Assembly: GCA_029239605.1 (NCBI GenBank)
Contig: JARBUO010000060.1
Location: 1 to 34,090 of the forward strand
Source of the DNA: Bacillota bacterium
GTDB taxonomy: Bacteria; Bacillota; Clostridia; Peptostreptococcales; Anaerovoracaceae
DNA length: 34,090 nucleotides
Direction of reading: 5' to 3'
Shown here piece by piece: positions 7,241 through 15,865 of this stretch. Position numbers and translations under genes: made by a program. How positions within the stretch are numbered: the stretch's first letter is position 1; every line of letters begins with the position of its first letter. A model generated the notes under the pieces. That model was not told the DNA's origin. It saw nothing but the letters and a program-made list of their open reading frames with translations, and did not search any database.

Positions 7241-8146
7241 TTAACGCAATACCCCTCCAAGAAACACAAGAAAGGAGATCGCACCCATGATGATTACATA
7301 ATTTTTTATGGAAACGATAAAGGTTTCAGACTTCTCCTGAACCCTGTAAAACTGATTGATGTTCTTCTGCACCGGAATCAAAGTGATCGCGAACAGCAGA
7401 CTGATAAGCGGCAGCATTCCTGCCGCAGTCATTGCGAATACTGCGAGATAGGTACAGTAATAAATTCCTGCGAACAAACGAAGGGATACTTTTCTCCCAA
7501 GATAATAAGGAAGGGTATATCGTTTGACCAGGATATCCTTTTCCACATCACAGATATTGTTCGCAAGCATGATATTCGCAGTCGTACAAACCGGCACCAC
7601 AGAGAGCATCAAGACAGTGATCAGGGGCAGGATTTGCAGCTCCAGTGCAATGGTCTTCAGGCTCCATTGAAAGCTCAGATAAGTTCCCTCCGGCATATTG
7701 ACATACAGCAAAATGAACGGTATAAAGAACCCATAAAAAATTCCGGATAGAATTTCCCCCCAAGGCTGCCTTGAGATCGGCACAGGCCCAAACGTGTATA
7801 AAATCCCGCAAAGAAAGCACAATCCGCCAAGCAAAAGAATTATGATATCAGTTCGTACTACAAGCCAGAGCCCCAGCAGGGCACTGATTCCCAGCAAAAC
7901 CATTATGATCACCAATGCTGTATGACGCTTAAACGGAAGTACCTGATCATTCGTCTTGGTGTCAATATAATTATTGATCGCCGTTGTAGCAAGATCAAAA
8001 AGAAACATGGCACCAAAAAACACCAATGTCAATTCCCATTGAATCGGTTGACCATTATAAAACAAAAAAGCGAGGGTCAGAAGAAAAGCGAAGGTACTTG
8101 TAATTTTCGTTCTTATCTCAACGTAACTCAAAAACCGCTCTATCAC
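7241..8146 (-). CDS. dmkA: DmkA: UbiA-family DHNA polyprenyltransferase (MenA-like)
   Basis: This 301-residue membrane prenyltransferase has about eight membrane segments. Its two aspartate-rich motifs are NNYIDTKTND (residues 58-67) and a later NNICDVEKD. Both bind the Mg-diphosphate of the prenyl donor. UbiA/MenA enzymes join a polyprenyl chain to 1,4-dihydroxy-2-naphthoate to make demethylmenaquinone. In FLEET loci this copy feeds a quinone pool dedicated to extracellular electron transfer. The gene starts with GTG, 8 nt after GGAG; the only nearby ATG runs into a stop. The prenyl donor synthase is encoded just upstream. No menaquinone headgroup genes are in the window. Confidence 0.9.
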   Translation of the reverse strand: MIERFLSYVEIRTKITSTFAFLLTLAFLFYNGQPIQWELTLVFFGAMFLFDLATTAINNYIDTKTNDQVLPFKRHTALVIIMVLLGISALLGLWLVVRTDIIILLLGGLCFLCGILYTFGPVPISRQPWGEILSGIFYGFFIPFILLYVNMPEGTYLSFQWSLKTIALELQILPLITVLMLSVVPVCTTANIMLANNICDVEKDILVKRYTLPYYLGRKVSLRLFAGIYYCTYLAVFAMTAAGMLPLISLLFAITLIPVQKNINQFYRVQEKSETFIVSIKNYVIIMGAISFLVFLGGVLR

Positions 8147-8163
8147 TTATTTTACTCCATTCA

Positions 8164-9135
8164 TCAGATCAGCCGAAACGATTTATCCAGGATTATCTGA
8201 AGCCGATCCTTTTTCTCATCGGAAGCCCCCAGCTCCTTCATCAGCAATAGAGATTTGTCATAATATCTTTTGGCCACAAGCCTCGTAAAATTCAAACCAC
8301 CTGCGTTCTTAACCGCGTTGTTGATCTCATCTCTCGTCAGTTTTGTCTCTTTCGCTTTCTCCTTCAGCTCTTTTATTCTTTTAAAAGCATAGATCAGCGG
8401 AAGTGTAATTACATTCTGCTCATAATCAGACTGAACCGGCTTTTGTGCCGTTTTCTCCGTCTCTTCAAAGTCCATGCAATCGTCAGTGAGCTGGAAGATC
8501 ATCCCGATATTTCTTCCGAGCCTGGTATATTTTTTTACAATGTCTGGGTTTTTTTCTGAAAGCACTGCACCGGCAAAGAAAGAGGCTTCAAAAAGTGCGG
8601 CTGTTTTGCCGGATATAATTCGTAAGTATTGGTGAACGGAAAGATCTATGTTTCCGTTATTAATATGTTGATTCAGTTCTCCCAGACAAATACGGCCCAT
8701 ATAATCCGGCATTTGCAGATTCATGCGTTCTTCAAGATCCGTTTGCTCCGTCGCTGAAGCAGTGAGCTTCATTGCCATGCAAACCAGATAATCCCCGCAG
8801 ATAACAGCGGTTTTCTGGCCAAACTTTTTCTGAAGTGTCACTTCGCCCCTTCTCAGATCAGCATTATCAATGACATCATCATGAACCAGAGTAGCCAGGT
8901 GCAGAATTTCAATTGCTGCTGCCAATTTCACAGCCTTCATAGAGATTAGCCCTTCGCTGTCCATCGCACATGCAGAAACAGCTGCAGCACGTATAAATTT
9001 TCCCACAGATAGGGAAAGGTGCTTTGTATAGCTTCGGATAATCAAAGGTGAGGCGGACAGCAAGCTGTCAACCTCACTTTTAATTTGCTCTAGAGCCTCC
9101 TCATATGTCAGCTTTTTATCTAAAGTCAATTCCAT
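8164..9135 (-). CDS. dmkB: DmkB: trans-polyprenyl diphosphate synthase
   Basis: This 323-residue all-helical isoprenyl diphosphate synthase elongates allylic diphosphates with isopentenyl diphosphate. It has the first aspartate-rich motif DDVID (86-90) followed by RRG, and the second DDCMD (218-222). Both bind Mg-diphosphate. In the FLEET locus of Listeria the equivalent enzyme provides the side chain for demethylmenaquinone. Chain length cannot be read here with confidence. The stop of ndh2 lies 10 nt upstream and the dmkA start 17 nt downstream, so the three genes are one transcript. The ribosome binding site is AAGGAA. Confidence 0.92.
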   Translation of the reverse strand: MELTLDKKLTYEEALEQIKSEVDSLLSASPLIIRSYTKHLSLSVGKFIRAAAVSACAMDSEGLISMKAVKLAAAIEILHLATLVHDDVIDNADLRRGEVTLQKKFGQKTAVICGDYLVCMAMKLTASATEQTDLEERMNLQMPDYMGRICLGELNQHINNGNIDLSVHQYLRIISGKTAALFEASFFAGAVLSEKNPDIVKKYTRLGRNIGMIFQLTDDCMDFEETEKTAQKPVQSDYEQNVITLPLIYAFKRIKELKEKAKETKLTRDEINNAVKNAGGLNFTRLVAKRYYDKSLLLMKELGASDEKKDRLQIILDKSFRLI

Positions 9136-9145
9136 GTCTTATTCC

Positions 9146-11257
9146 TTAATCATGATAGAGATAAGATTTCTTTACAACCGGTATTTTCTTCCATCCGTCT
9201 TTCAGTGCGGGCATTGCATAATAATCGAGACCGAAGGTCCTTCCAGCGCCGATGAGCACTGCGATTCCTGCAAAAATCATCCAGAATGTTCCAAGGTACA
9301 ATCCAGTCGTCGTAACGAACATGAACTGGAGGATCAGCGAAAATCCTGCTGCCGGAGCAGTGAACAGCCCGCCGATGAGAGCAAGACCGATCAAAATTTC
9401 AGCAATCACGATGAATGCCTGCATTCCGATTTGAACACCTTCATTCGGAATGATAAACTGCTGAATCATCCAATTGACAGCCGGTACGTCGATCTTAAAG
9501 GCTAAATCCTGCAGTGTGGAGTGGGCAAGTTCCTTGCCGCTTACGAAAAACGCCTGGAACAGTCCGAGGAAATCAAAGTTGAAGATCACAGTACCCGCAG
9601 AAGTGGCCGCATTTCCTGTCTGAGCTGCGCCTTCTTCCGCTCCTGTTCCGGTAGCTGCTGATACAGCATCTGCCACATTTGATGCCGCATGGGCTACCGC
9701 ACCGGTTGCTTCGAAAATCGCATTCATAACAGAAGACACCAAATGGCCTGCGCCTTCCGCTGCAGCAGTGGTTGCTCCGCTCGTTCCATCGGTGGTGCCG
9801 CCACCGCCTCCGCCGCCGTTAATGATGGTATCATACCATGTCTGGGCGCCACCGAAGAAGCCTTTCAGCTTTGGCGTTGTCATCCAGCCTTCCATGACCT
9901 TCATGATCCCCTCATAAAGCCATACCGCTCCCAGCCAAACTCTCAGCGGAACCAGAAGGAAGCTTGGTGTTCTGTTGGAGAAATGACCACCAACAAAACT
10001 TCTGCAGTTTCTAATGGTAAAGAATTCATGTCTCATGTAGCTGAACACTTTGTTCCAGCCCAGTACCTGAATAAAATATATAATGTTGATAAAGTGCTTT
10101 GAAAACATGGCAAGCCATGATGGCAGATTGAACATCATATTGGGAAGGCCGACTCTAGCCACACCGTATCTTCCACCGATACAAACCATGAATCCATGGA
10201 AGGACGGCTTATATTTTTCCATCTCGCCCTTACCTGTAATGGCACAGGCAATATTATGAGCCGCTGTTGCAGCGCTGTGTTCACAGTTTTCAACAATCTG
10301 AGGCACCGGCATTTTTTCTCCCTCAGGAGTATAGAGCATATTGTCGCCCACAACATATACATTCTCATTGTCAAGAGAACGAAGGAAGGGATCAAGGGCA
10401 ATTCTTCCGCGTCCGCCGGACTGCAGTGACTTGGCGGCATCTGCTGTAATCTCAGCGCTTTCAATACCGGCAGCCCAAACGACAGTGTACGTACCCTCAC
10501 GAGTGATCGTATCGTTATATTTTGTCTCAACAAAATCTTCACCGACTCTGACAACACCGGTGTTCAGCATAACACGAATTCCCATCTTTCTCATCCGTTT
10601 TTCAACCTTTACGGATAATTTTTCAGGCATGTTGGGAATTGTACGGGAAAGGATATCTACATTGCAAATCGTCACTTCATCACGGTTAATTTCAAAGTTT
10701 TTGCATAAAATAGGAGCGTATTCAGCAAGCTCCCCAACCATTTCAACGCCGGTAAATCCAGCCCCAACAACGAAGAAGGTAAGAAGTTTCTTCCGCTCTT
10801 CCGGGTCTGTTTCAACCGCGGCTTTCCGGAACATGTTATGAATATGATCCTTTAATAGTACAGCATCATTATAAGACCAAAGTTTATAAGTGTGCTCTTC
10901 CGCACCCGGGGTACCGAAGAAAGTTGGCTTTGAACCTGCACACAACACCAGATAATCATACTCGTAGTTTTCAGCTTGGCCCTTAACAATTTTCTGTTCA
11001 AAGTCAACCGATGTAACAGTATCCAGTCTGACATCAACTTTTCTTCCTGCAAACACCTTTTTCAGACTGATTTTGATACTATCCTCATCCACACGATTAG
11101 CAGCCACCTCATGGAGTTCGGTAAGCATGGTGTGGAAGGGATTTTTATCGATAATCGTTACGGAAACATCAGTGTCTTTTTTGAATTTTTTCGCAAGTTT
11201 CTTGGCAGTTAGTATTCCGGAGTATCCAGCTCCAACTATCACGATTTTCTTTCCCAT
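9146..11257 (-). CDS. ndh2: Ndh2: type II NADH dehydrogenase fused to a DoxX-like membrane region
   Basis: This 703-residue flavoprotein would oxidise NADH and reduce membrane quinone. Two Rossmann motifs are present: GAGYSG (9-14, FAD) and GAGFTG (165-170, NADH). The FAD-closing YVVGDN lies at 301-306. After the catalytic part come membrane segments near 380-400 and 433-452. A low-complexity Gly/Ala/Thr segment (about 480-556) with seven glycines in a row (481-487) follows, then a DoxX-like helical bundle (about 608-675). A C-terminal membrane extension is also known for Listeria Ndh2. The start is the ATG at 11257 behind GAGGAG; 22 extra codons upstream lack a ribosome binding site. As first gene of the run, it marks the electron entry point. 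Confidence 0.92.
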   Translation of the reverse strand: MGKKIVIVGAGYSGILTAKKLAKKFKKDTDVSVTIIDKNPFHTMLTELHEVAANRVDEDSIKISLKKVFAGRKVDVRLDTVTSVDFEQKIVKGQAENYEYDYLVLCAGSKPTFFGTPGAEEHTYKLWSYNDAVLLKDHIHNMFRKAAVETDPEERKKLLTFFVVGAGFTGVEMVGELAEYAPILCKNFEINRDEVTICNVDILSRTIPNMPEKLSVKVEKRMRKMGIRVMLNTGVVRVGEDFVETKYNDTITREGTYTVVWAAGIESAEITADAAKSLQSGGRGRIALDPFLRSLDNENVYVVGDNMLYTPEGEKMPVPQIVENCEHSAATAAHNIACAITGKGEMEKYKPSFHGFMVCIGGRYGVARVGLPNMMFNLPSWLAMFSKHFINIIYFIQVLGWNKVFSYMRHEFFTIRNCRSFVGGHFSNRTPSFLLVPLRVWLGAVWLYEGIMKVMEGWMTTPKLKGFFGGAQTWYDTIINGGGGGGGTTDGTSGATTAAAEGAGHLVSSVMNAIFEATGAVAHAASNVADAVSAATGTGAEEGAAQTGNAATSAGTVIFNFDFLGLFQAFFVSGKELAHSTLQDLAFKIDVPAVNWMIQQFIIPNEGVQIGMQAFIVIAEILIGLALIGGLFTAPAAGFSLILQFMFVTTTGLYLGTFWMIFAGIAVLIGAGRTFGLDYYAMPALKDGWKKIPVVKKSYLYHD

Positions 11258-11423
11258 GTTTTTCTCCTCATAATTTATTGGTACAAATTTCACGTTTGGC
11301 ATCGACCGAAGGGTAACCAACAAATACCCGCCACCAGATGCTATGTATCATGAAAAGGCTTCAACAATGCCCATATTTCAACGCCTGAAGCTCCGAACCT
11401 CCGTTGAATTACGTCACGTGAAG
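11258..11423 (-). promoter_or_regulatory. Leader and upstream region of the FLEET operon
   Basis: About 165 nt separate the preceding terminator from ndh2. I see no convincing -35/-10 pair. TTCAACG (11377-11383) and CGTTGAA (11402-11408) form a perfect inverted repeat. GCTTCA (near 11358) and TGAAGC (near 11386) form a second pairing that overlaps the first, so the two would be mutually exclusive hairpins. The operon promoter probably lies here, but I cannot place it. Confidence 0.35.
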
Positions 11424-11457
11424 CAAATAAAATTCGCGGAATAGCACGACTCCGCGA
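11424..11457 (-). terminator. Intrinsic terminator after the rubrerythrin-like gene
   Basis: On the minus strand TCGCGGA (11457-11451) pairs with TCCGCGA (11440-11434) around a 10-nt loop, followed by ATTTTATTT. It isolates the rubrerythrin-like gene from the FLEET operon. Confidence 0.8.
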
Positions 11458-11532
11458 TATTAATATACCCGAAAAGATCTTGTTTAAACAATCACAAACT
11501 TTGAAATCGTACGAAAAATAGTATACACTATT

Positions 11533-12012
11533 TTAGTACTCTTTTCTAACACCAAATTCTGCCGACTCTACCCACTCCTTAGGCCGGCTTACCATTTCAA
11601 CCAGCTGCTCCATTACTTTATAATGATCCTTTTCCTGCTCAATAATAAACGCAATAATCTCACGGTCTTTCTCATTGCTGGTCTCTTTCAGCATTTCTGT
11701 ATAAAGGTCAATGCTTTTTTGCTCATTTTGCAGCGCAGCATGATAGGCATCTATCGCGTCCGGCGTTACTTTAATCAAATCTTTATATGCACCGATCTCC
11801 ACAAACAGGTTTTTGATTTCTGCATATGTGTCGACCAATTCGTAAGGCAGAGTCTCCGCTTTATTTTTAAGAATTCTCGCGTGAATACTCTCTTCCTCGG
11901 CAAGGGTATGAAAAATTGATTTCAGTCCGCTGTCCTTGGTATTCTCAGCCTGCTGCAGATAGAATTTTTTCCCTTCCATCTCCAGATTAATTGCAAGTTC
12001 TATGCTGTTCAT
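11533..12012 (-). CDS. Ferritin-like (rubrerythrin-type) di-iron protein without rubredoxin domain
   Basis: This 159-residue four-helix protein has the di-iron ligand pattern of rubrerythrins. Glu11/Glu13 lie in helix 1, EEESIHARIL (Glu41, His44) in helix 2, Glu97 in helix 3, and EQEKDHYKV (Glu127, His130) in helix 4. No C-terminal rubredoxin CxxC motifs are present, so electrons must come from a separate donor. Proteins of this kind reduce hydrogen peroxide or store iron in anaerobes. The exact subfamily is unclear. AAAGGTG precedes the ATG. It has its own promoter (12061-12088) and terminator, so it is monocistronic. Confidence 0.82.
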   Translation of the reverse strand: MNSIELAINLEMEGKKFYLQQAENTKDSGLKSIFHTLAEEESIHARILKNKAETLPYELVDTYAEIKNLFVEIGAYKDLIKVTPDAIDAYHAALQNEQKSIDLYTEMLKETSNEKDREIIAFIIEQEKDHYKVMEQLVEMVSRPKEWVESAEFGVRKEY

Positions 12013-12060
12013 GAGGTTACACCTTTCATAATTTTCTAATTTTTCAGTTTATTTTCTTTC

Positions 12061-12088
12061 ATTATAACAGAATGTTTGTTTAATACAA
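12061..12088 (-). promoter_or_regulatory. Sigma-A promoter of the rubrerythrin-like gene
   Basis: On the minus strand, -35 TTGTAT (12088-12083), a 16-nt spacer and a perfect -10 TATAAT (12066-12061) lie about 50 nt upstream of the start codon. No PerR-like operator was recognised. Confidence 0.7.
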
Positions 12089-12101
12089 GAAATTTTAACA
12101 G

Positions 12102-12140
12102 AAAAAAGCAGCTTCATCGGCATAGCTTCTGAAACCGCTT
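12102..12140 (-). terminator. Intrinsic terminator of the sigI-rsgI operon
   Basis: On the minus strand AAGCGGTTTC (12140-12131) pairs with GAAGCTGCTT over 10 bp with two G-U pairs, followed by a run of T. It lies about 100 nt after the rsgI stop. Confidence 0.72.
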
Positions 12141-12242
12141 CTCTCTGTACTGTTGTATATGATATTTAATGTGTGAGGGCTGATAAGATTGTACGATTCC
12201 TATGAATCATTCCTATGATCTGTTTTATTTCTATGATTTTAT

Positions 12243-13325
12243 CTATTCGATATCCTTATTCTTTCCGTCTTTCTTATTTTTATTCCGGGAATTTTTGCTG
12301 TGATCAGAATTCTTTTGTCCGTCCTGATCGGCACTGATTTCGTTGCTGCCAGAAGAACGATCCTGCTCTTCTTCATCCTGATTCCTGTATTCTTTCTTTG
12401 AATTCTCCAAGGACCGGCTCTGGTCAGTTTTCTCACCAGAGACCTGTTGTTCCTTCTTCACTGAATTTTTACCGTCATTCCTGCCGCCACTCCCGTCCTT
12501 GTTTCCTTCGGTGCGTTCTTTTTCGTCCGGCCTGCCGTTAAGCGTATCCCCCTGCCCATTGTTCCGGGATCCGTTCTGCTCCCGGTTGTCATTCTTTTTT
12601 TCAGAGGTTTTACGATTTTCTTTAATGGCCTTGTTGAGCTCTTTTACCGATTTGTCAAGCCACTCCTCCCGGTTGATAGCTCCGCTGGTGCTTGCCGCTA
12701 GCTTCTCCACAAGATTCAATTTTCCTGCACTGACACCCAATTCCTTCGCTTCAGCAACCTGCTCAGGTTTTAGCGTTTCCACACTTACCTTGGGCATGAT
12801 CCCATCCTTATTCTTCAGGAAATTTCTAATTTCCTGTTCCAGAGTGGCTGCCAAACGTTCCGCCTCATCCATTTTTTTATTAGAAGTGGAAATAACAACA
12901 CCGCTGTCCGGATCGTTGCCGAGGTACCCTTCGTACAAAAGCTGTTCCAGAGTTTCTTTGATTGCTTCTTCTATGGATTTATTTTTCAGCTGCAGTTCCG
13001 CCAGGATTTCGCTGCCATCGTCGTTGGCTGCTTCCGCATCCAAGATGCGTTCAAACCGGTTGACGGTATATACAACAGAAGGATTCACATCCAAGCTGAC
13101 ATAATCCGTTGGGGTATAGTATGCATAAGCCCCTGCAGTGCATAAGGCAAACGCAGCAGCAAGTCCGGCAGCACCTGCAGTAAGCTTTGAAACGAAGTGT
13201 TTCTTTTCTTTTATTATAATGGACTGGCCGATTTCATAGCATTGGTTGCTGATTTCTTCAAACAGCCCCTCATCGGTGAGAATCACCGCCTTATTATTGT
13301 TTAACTCTACGACGATCCCTTTCAT
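12243..13325 (-). CDS. rsgI: RsgI-type anti-sigma factor with an extended hydrophilic tail
   Basis: RsgI is a membrane protein that binds and holds SigI. The 360-residue protein has an N-terminal cytoplasmic anti-sigma domain (about 1-45, MKGIVVELNNNKAVILTDEG). One membrane helix follows (about 46-70). The hallmark YVSLDVNPSVVYTVNR segment (from residue 75) sits just outside it. The last third or so is a highly charged, Asn/Lys/Glu/Gly-rich low-complexity tail with no carbohydrate-binding module, unlike the polysaccharide-sensing RsgIs of cellulolytic clostridia. The signal it senses is therefore unknown. Its ATG overlaps the sigI stop (TGATG), typical of translational coupling. GAGGAG lies 8 nt upstream. 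Confidence 0.88.
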   Translation of the reverse strand: MKGIVVELNNNKAVILTDEGLFEEISNQCYEIGQSIIIKEKKHFVSKLTAGAAGLAAAFALCTAGAYAYYTPTDYVSLDVNPSVVYTVNRFERILDAEAANDDGSEILAELQLKNKSIEEAIKETLEQLLYEGYLGNDPDSGVVISTSNKKMDEAERLAATLEQEIRNFLKNKDGIMPKVSVETLKPEQVAEAKELGVSAGKLNLVEKLAASTSGAINREEWLDKSVKELNKAIKENRKTSEKKNDNREQNGSRNNGQGDTLNGRPDEKERTEGNKDGSGGRNDGKNSVKKEQQVSGEKTDQSRSLENSKKEYRNQDEEEQDRSSGSNEISADQDGQKNSDHSKNSRNKNKKDGKNKDIE

Positions 13326-14032
13326 CAAGAATTCTCCTCTCGAACAAACCTGAGATATTCGGAGAGTACGGGGTAGTCTCCCGATATGATCTCAGCCCCC
13401 GCTATAATATATTTTCTATGACGCTCCAAAACTTTTCGGGGTAGTTTTATGTTTTTCTCCAATATTTTAAGAGGAAGCAGCTTAGAAGCCCTCATCTCAT
13501 GCATCAAAATCGTATGATCAGCCAAATAAGCGATGGCTTTACCGCAGACAGATTTTGTCTTAGCAGCCTTTGGAGAAGCCTGAGTCAGTTCTCTGAATGT
13601 GATCCCATAAATCTGCAGCGTATCTGAAATTGCCTGGATTTCCAGCTTGGCTCCATTCTCACAGCCGGAAGCCATTTTCGACATCACCTCATATTTTACA
13701 GGCAGTTCATCTTCTGCATCCGTATCAACAGAATAGGAATCGATAAGGATTTCACAGGAATGCCTCGACTGTTTTCGCACATAGTCATAGAGTCTCCTCC
13801 GAATCACTGTCTCAGCAAAGGCGAGAAAAGATCCCTTCTCAAAATCATAGGATTGTATAGCTTCATGAAATGCTGACAGGGAAACAGACCATTGATCGTC
13901 CATCTTTGATATGTACCTTCCCGCGGTTTTATGCGCTGCATGCAGAATAAAACCTTCGTATTCCTGCAGGAATGTTTCCAGATATCCTGTATCGTTTTTT
14001 GCTTTAACAGCGTTTTGATCAATCTCTCTCAT
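13325..14032 (-). CDS. sigI: RNA polymerase sigma factor SigI
   Basis: This 235-residue sigma-70 family protein is of the SigI class. Region 2 contains DDQWSVSLSAFHEAIQSYD, then FEKGSFLAFAETVIRRRLYDYVRK, a SigI signature. The C-terminal DNA-binding domain ends in LPRKVLERHRKYIIAGAEIISGDY. SigI responds to heat or, in cellulolytic clostridia, to extracellular polysaccharide via RsgI. The start is the ATG at 14032 behind GAGG. A longer frame to 14071 has no ribosome binding site. The gene is coupled to rsgI. Upstream on the minus strand are three ACCC repeats and a CGAA, which resemble SigI promoter elements, but the spacing is long. Confidence 0.88.
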   Translation of the reverse strand: MREIDQNAVKAKNDTGYLETFLQEYEGFILHAAHKTAGRYISKMDDQWSVSLSAFHEAIQSYDFEKGSFLAFAETVIRRRLYDYVRKQSRHSCEILIDSYSVDTDAEDELPVKYEVMSKMASGCENGAKLEIQAISDTLQIYGITFRELTQASPKAAKTKSVCGKAIAYLADHTILMHEMRASKLLPLKILEKNIKLPRKVLERHRKYIIAGAEIISGDYPVLSEYLRFVREENS

Positions 14033-14185
14033 AAAATATACCTCATCAATATATTCGCTATCATAACACAAAAGATCGGGGTATAGGGTCGGGTTTTCTT
14101 GGAAAAATAAGTGAAGCTATCTTGCAACTTCATAAAGACTGAGAAAAACAGTCATTAAAAATGCAGTACTGCACAAGGAGGTTCT

Positions 14186-15763
14186 ATGAAACTTGATAAA
14201 CAAAAGTATTTAAATCTACCGCCGGAATCATATTGGATTGCATCATCCAGAGAGTTAACGGCTGATTATCCGGCTTTGAAAGAGGATATCAAAGCAGATG
14301 TTGTCATCGTCGGCGGAGGAATCGCAGGAATCACCTGTGCACATCTGCTGAAAAAAGAAGGCCTCTCAGTTATTCTTCTGGAAGCCGGCATGCTTGCCGG
14401 AGGTACAACAGGCCATACGACAGCAAAGATTACTTCTCAACACCATTTGATCTATGACAAATTAATCAAACAGTTTGGACTCGAACTGGCACAGCAGTAT
14501 GCCACAGCCAACGAGACTGCCATCAGAGAGATAAAAGCAGTTATTGATGAACTGGGAATATCCTGTGATTACGTGCCGCAGCCCGCTATTATTTATACTG
14601 AAAAAGATGAGAAAGTGGCACAGCTCCAAGACGAAATGAAGGCCGCTGAAAGACTGGGACTTCCTGCATTCTATCAGGATTCCATCCCTTTTCCGTTCAC
14701 TGTAAAAGGAGCGCTTCGATTTGATCAGCAAGCCCAGTTTCATCCGCTGAAATATTCGCTGTCGCTGGCAAAGGCCTTTGTTAGAAACGGAGGCCGCATA
14801 TTTGAGAAAACAAGGGCGATACAAATTGAAAAAAACTCTGCTTATACAATAATCACGGAAAACGGATATAAAGCAGAAGCCGATCAATTGATTATTGCGA
14901 CCCACTATCCTTTTTACAATAAGCACGAAATGTATTTTGCCAGGATTTATCAGGAGCGGTCCTACGTAACCGCAATTAAGGCTTCAGAACACTATCCCGG
15001 AGGCATGTACATCAACGTAGAAGATCCGGTTCGTTCCCTTCGGAGCCAGAAAACTGAGTCAGGGGATCTGATTCTGGTGGGAGGCGCACGCCATAAATCG
15101 GGACAATGCGATGATACACTAAAAAAATATGAGGAGCTTCTGGATTTTGCGTCCCCCTATTTTTCTATTTCCGATGTGCCGTTTCACTGGTCTGCTCAGG
15201 ATTGTATGACCATGAGCAGCCTTCCCCTTTCTGGAAATTACGCAAGTGATACACCCAATTTATACATTGCTACAGGCTTCGGCAAATGGGGCATGACAAA
15301 CAGTATGGCCTCTGCAATGCTTATTAAAGATTTGATCATAAAAGGAGACAGTCCCTGGAAGGAGGCTTATGATCCATCGAAAAAAGTAAGTGCGTCATCC
15401 GCATTCCACTGTGTGACGGAAAATCTCAATACTGCTGAAAACCTCATTGGAGGAAAACTATCCTCTTCGCCGAAAGAGGAGGAAATCGACATCGCTCCGG
15501 GAGAAGGGCGTGTTGTTACCCTTTATGGCAAGCGAGCAGGGGCATATCGTGACGAAACCGGCGTCTTGTATATCGTCAACACAACCTGCACCCACATGGG
15601 CTGCGAATTGAATTGGAACAATGCCGAGAAAACTTGGGATTGTCCCTGCCATGGATCAAGGTTTTCCTACGAAGGCAAAATAATCGAAGGTCCTGCTGTG
15701 AAACCTCTATCCATGGAACATGATGTCCATACCATCAAAAAACTGCTGACGGAAGAGTTCTGA
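14186..15763 (+). CDS. FAD-dependent oxidoreductase with C-terminal Rieske [2Fe-2S] domain (YhfW-like)
   Basis: This 525-residue fusion has two parts. Residues 38 to about 400 form a D-amino-acid-oxidase-type FAD domain with GGGIAG (43-48) and AGGTTGHTTAKIT. The C-terminal Rieske domain has all cluster ligands: C468-x-H470 and C486-x-x-H489 in CTHMGC and CPCHGS. Proteins of this architecture include B. subtilis YhfW and are thought to be redox enzymes of unknown substrate. AAGGAGG precedes the ATG. It is transcribed divergently from sigI and ends in a strong terminator, so it stands alone. The substrate cannot be inferred. Confidence 0.88.
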   Translation: MKLDKQKYLNLPPESYWIASSRELTADYPALKEDIKADVVIVGGGIAGITCAHLLKKEGLSVILLEAGMLAGGTTGHTTAKITSQHHLIYDKLIKQFGLELAQQYATANETAIREIKAVIDELGISCDYVPQPAIIYTEKDEKVAQLQDEMKAAERLGLPAFYQDSIPFPFTVKGALRFDQQAQFHPLKYSLSLAKAFVRNGGRIFEKTRAIQIEKNSAYTIITENGYKAEADQLIIATHYPFYNKHEMYFARIYQERSYVTAIKASEHYPGGMYINVEDPVRSLRSQKTESGDLILVGGARHKSGQCDDTLKKYEELLDFASPYFSISDVPFHWSAQDCMTMSSLPLSGNYASDTPNLYIATGFGKWGMTNSMASAMLIKDLIIKGDSPWKEAYDPSKKVSASSAFHCVTENLNTAENLIGGKLSSSPKEEEIDIAPGEGRVVTLYGKRAGAYRDETGVLYIVNTTCTHMGCELNWNNAEKTWDCPCHGSRFSYEGKIIEGPAVKPLSMEHDVHTIKKLLTEEF

Positions 15764-15799
15764 TTTAGAAAAGAAGACGTAAGCCATTACAGATAAAAG

Positions 15800-15847
15800 A
15801 AAGAGCAGACCGGCACTTCAAAGTAGTGATCTGCTCTTTTTTATTTT
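15800..15847 (+). terminator. Bidirectional terminator between converging genes
   Basis: AGAGCAGA (15802-15809) pairs with TCTGCTCT (15830-15837), with a further CACT/AGTG pairing inside. TTTTTTATTTTT follows on the plus strand and TTTCTTTT on the minus strand. It ends both the Rieske oxidoreductase gene and the thioesterase gene. Confidence 0.88.
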
Positions 15848-15865
15848 TCCTTATATTGTTTAGTG

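Noticed and set aside
14054-14094. SigI-type promoter upstream of sigI (three ACCC repeats and CGAA on the minus strand)
   Set aside because: ACCCC (14082-14078) and CGAA (14057-14054) are 20 nt apart, longer than I would expect; kept only as a remark.
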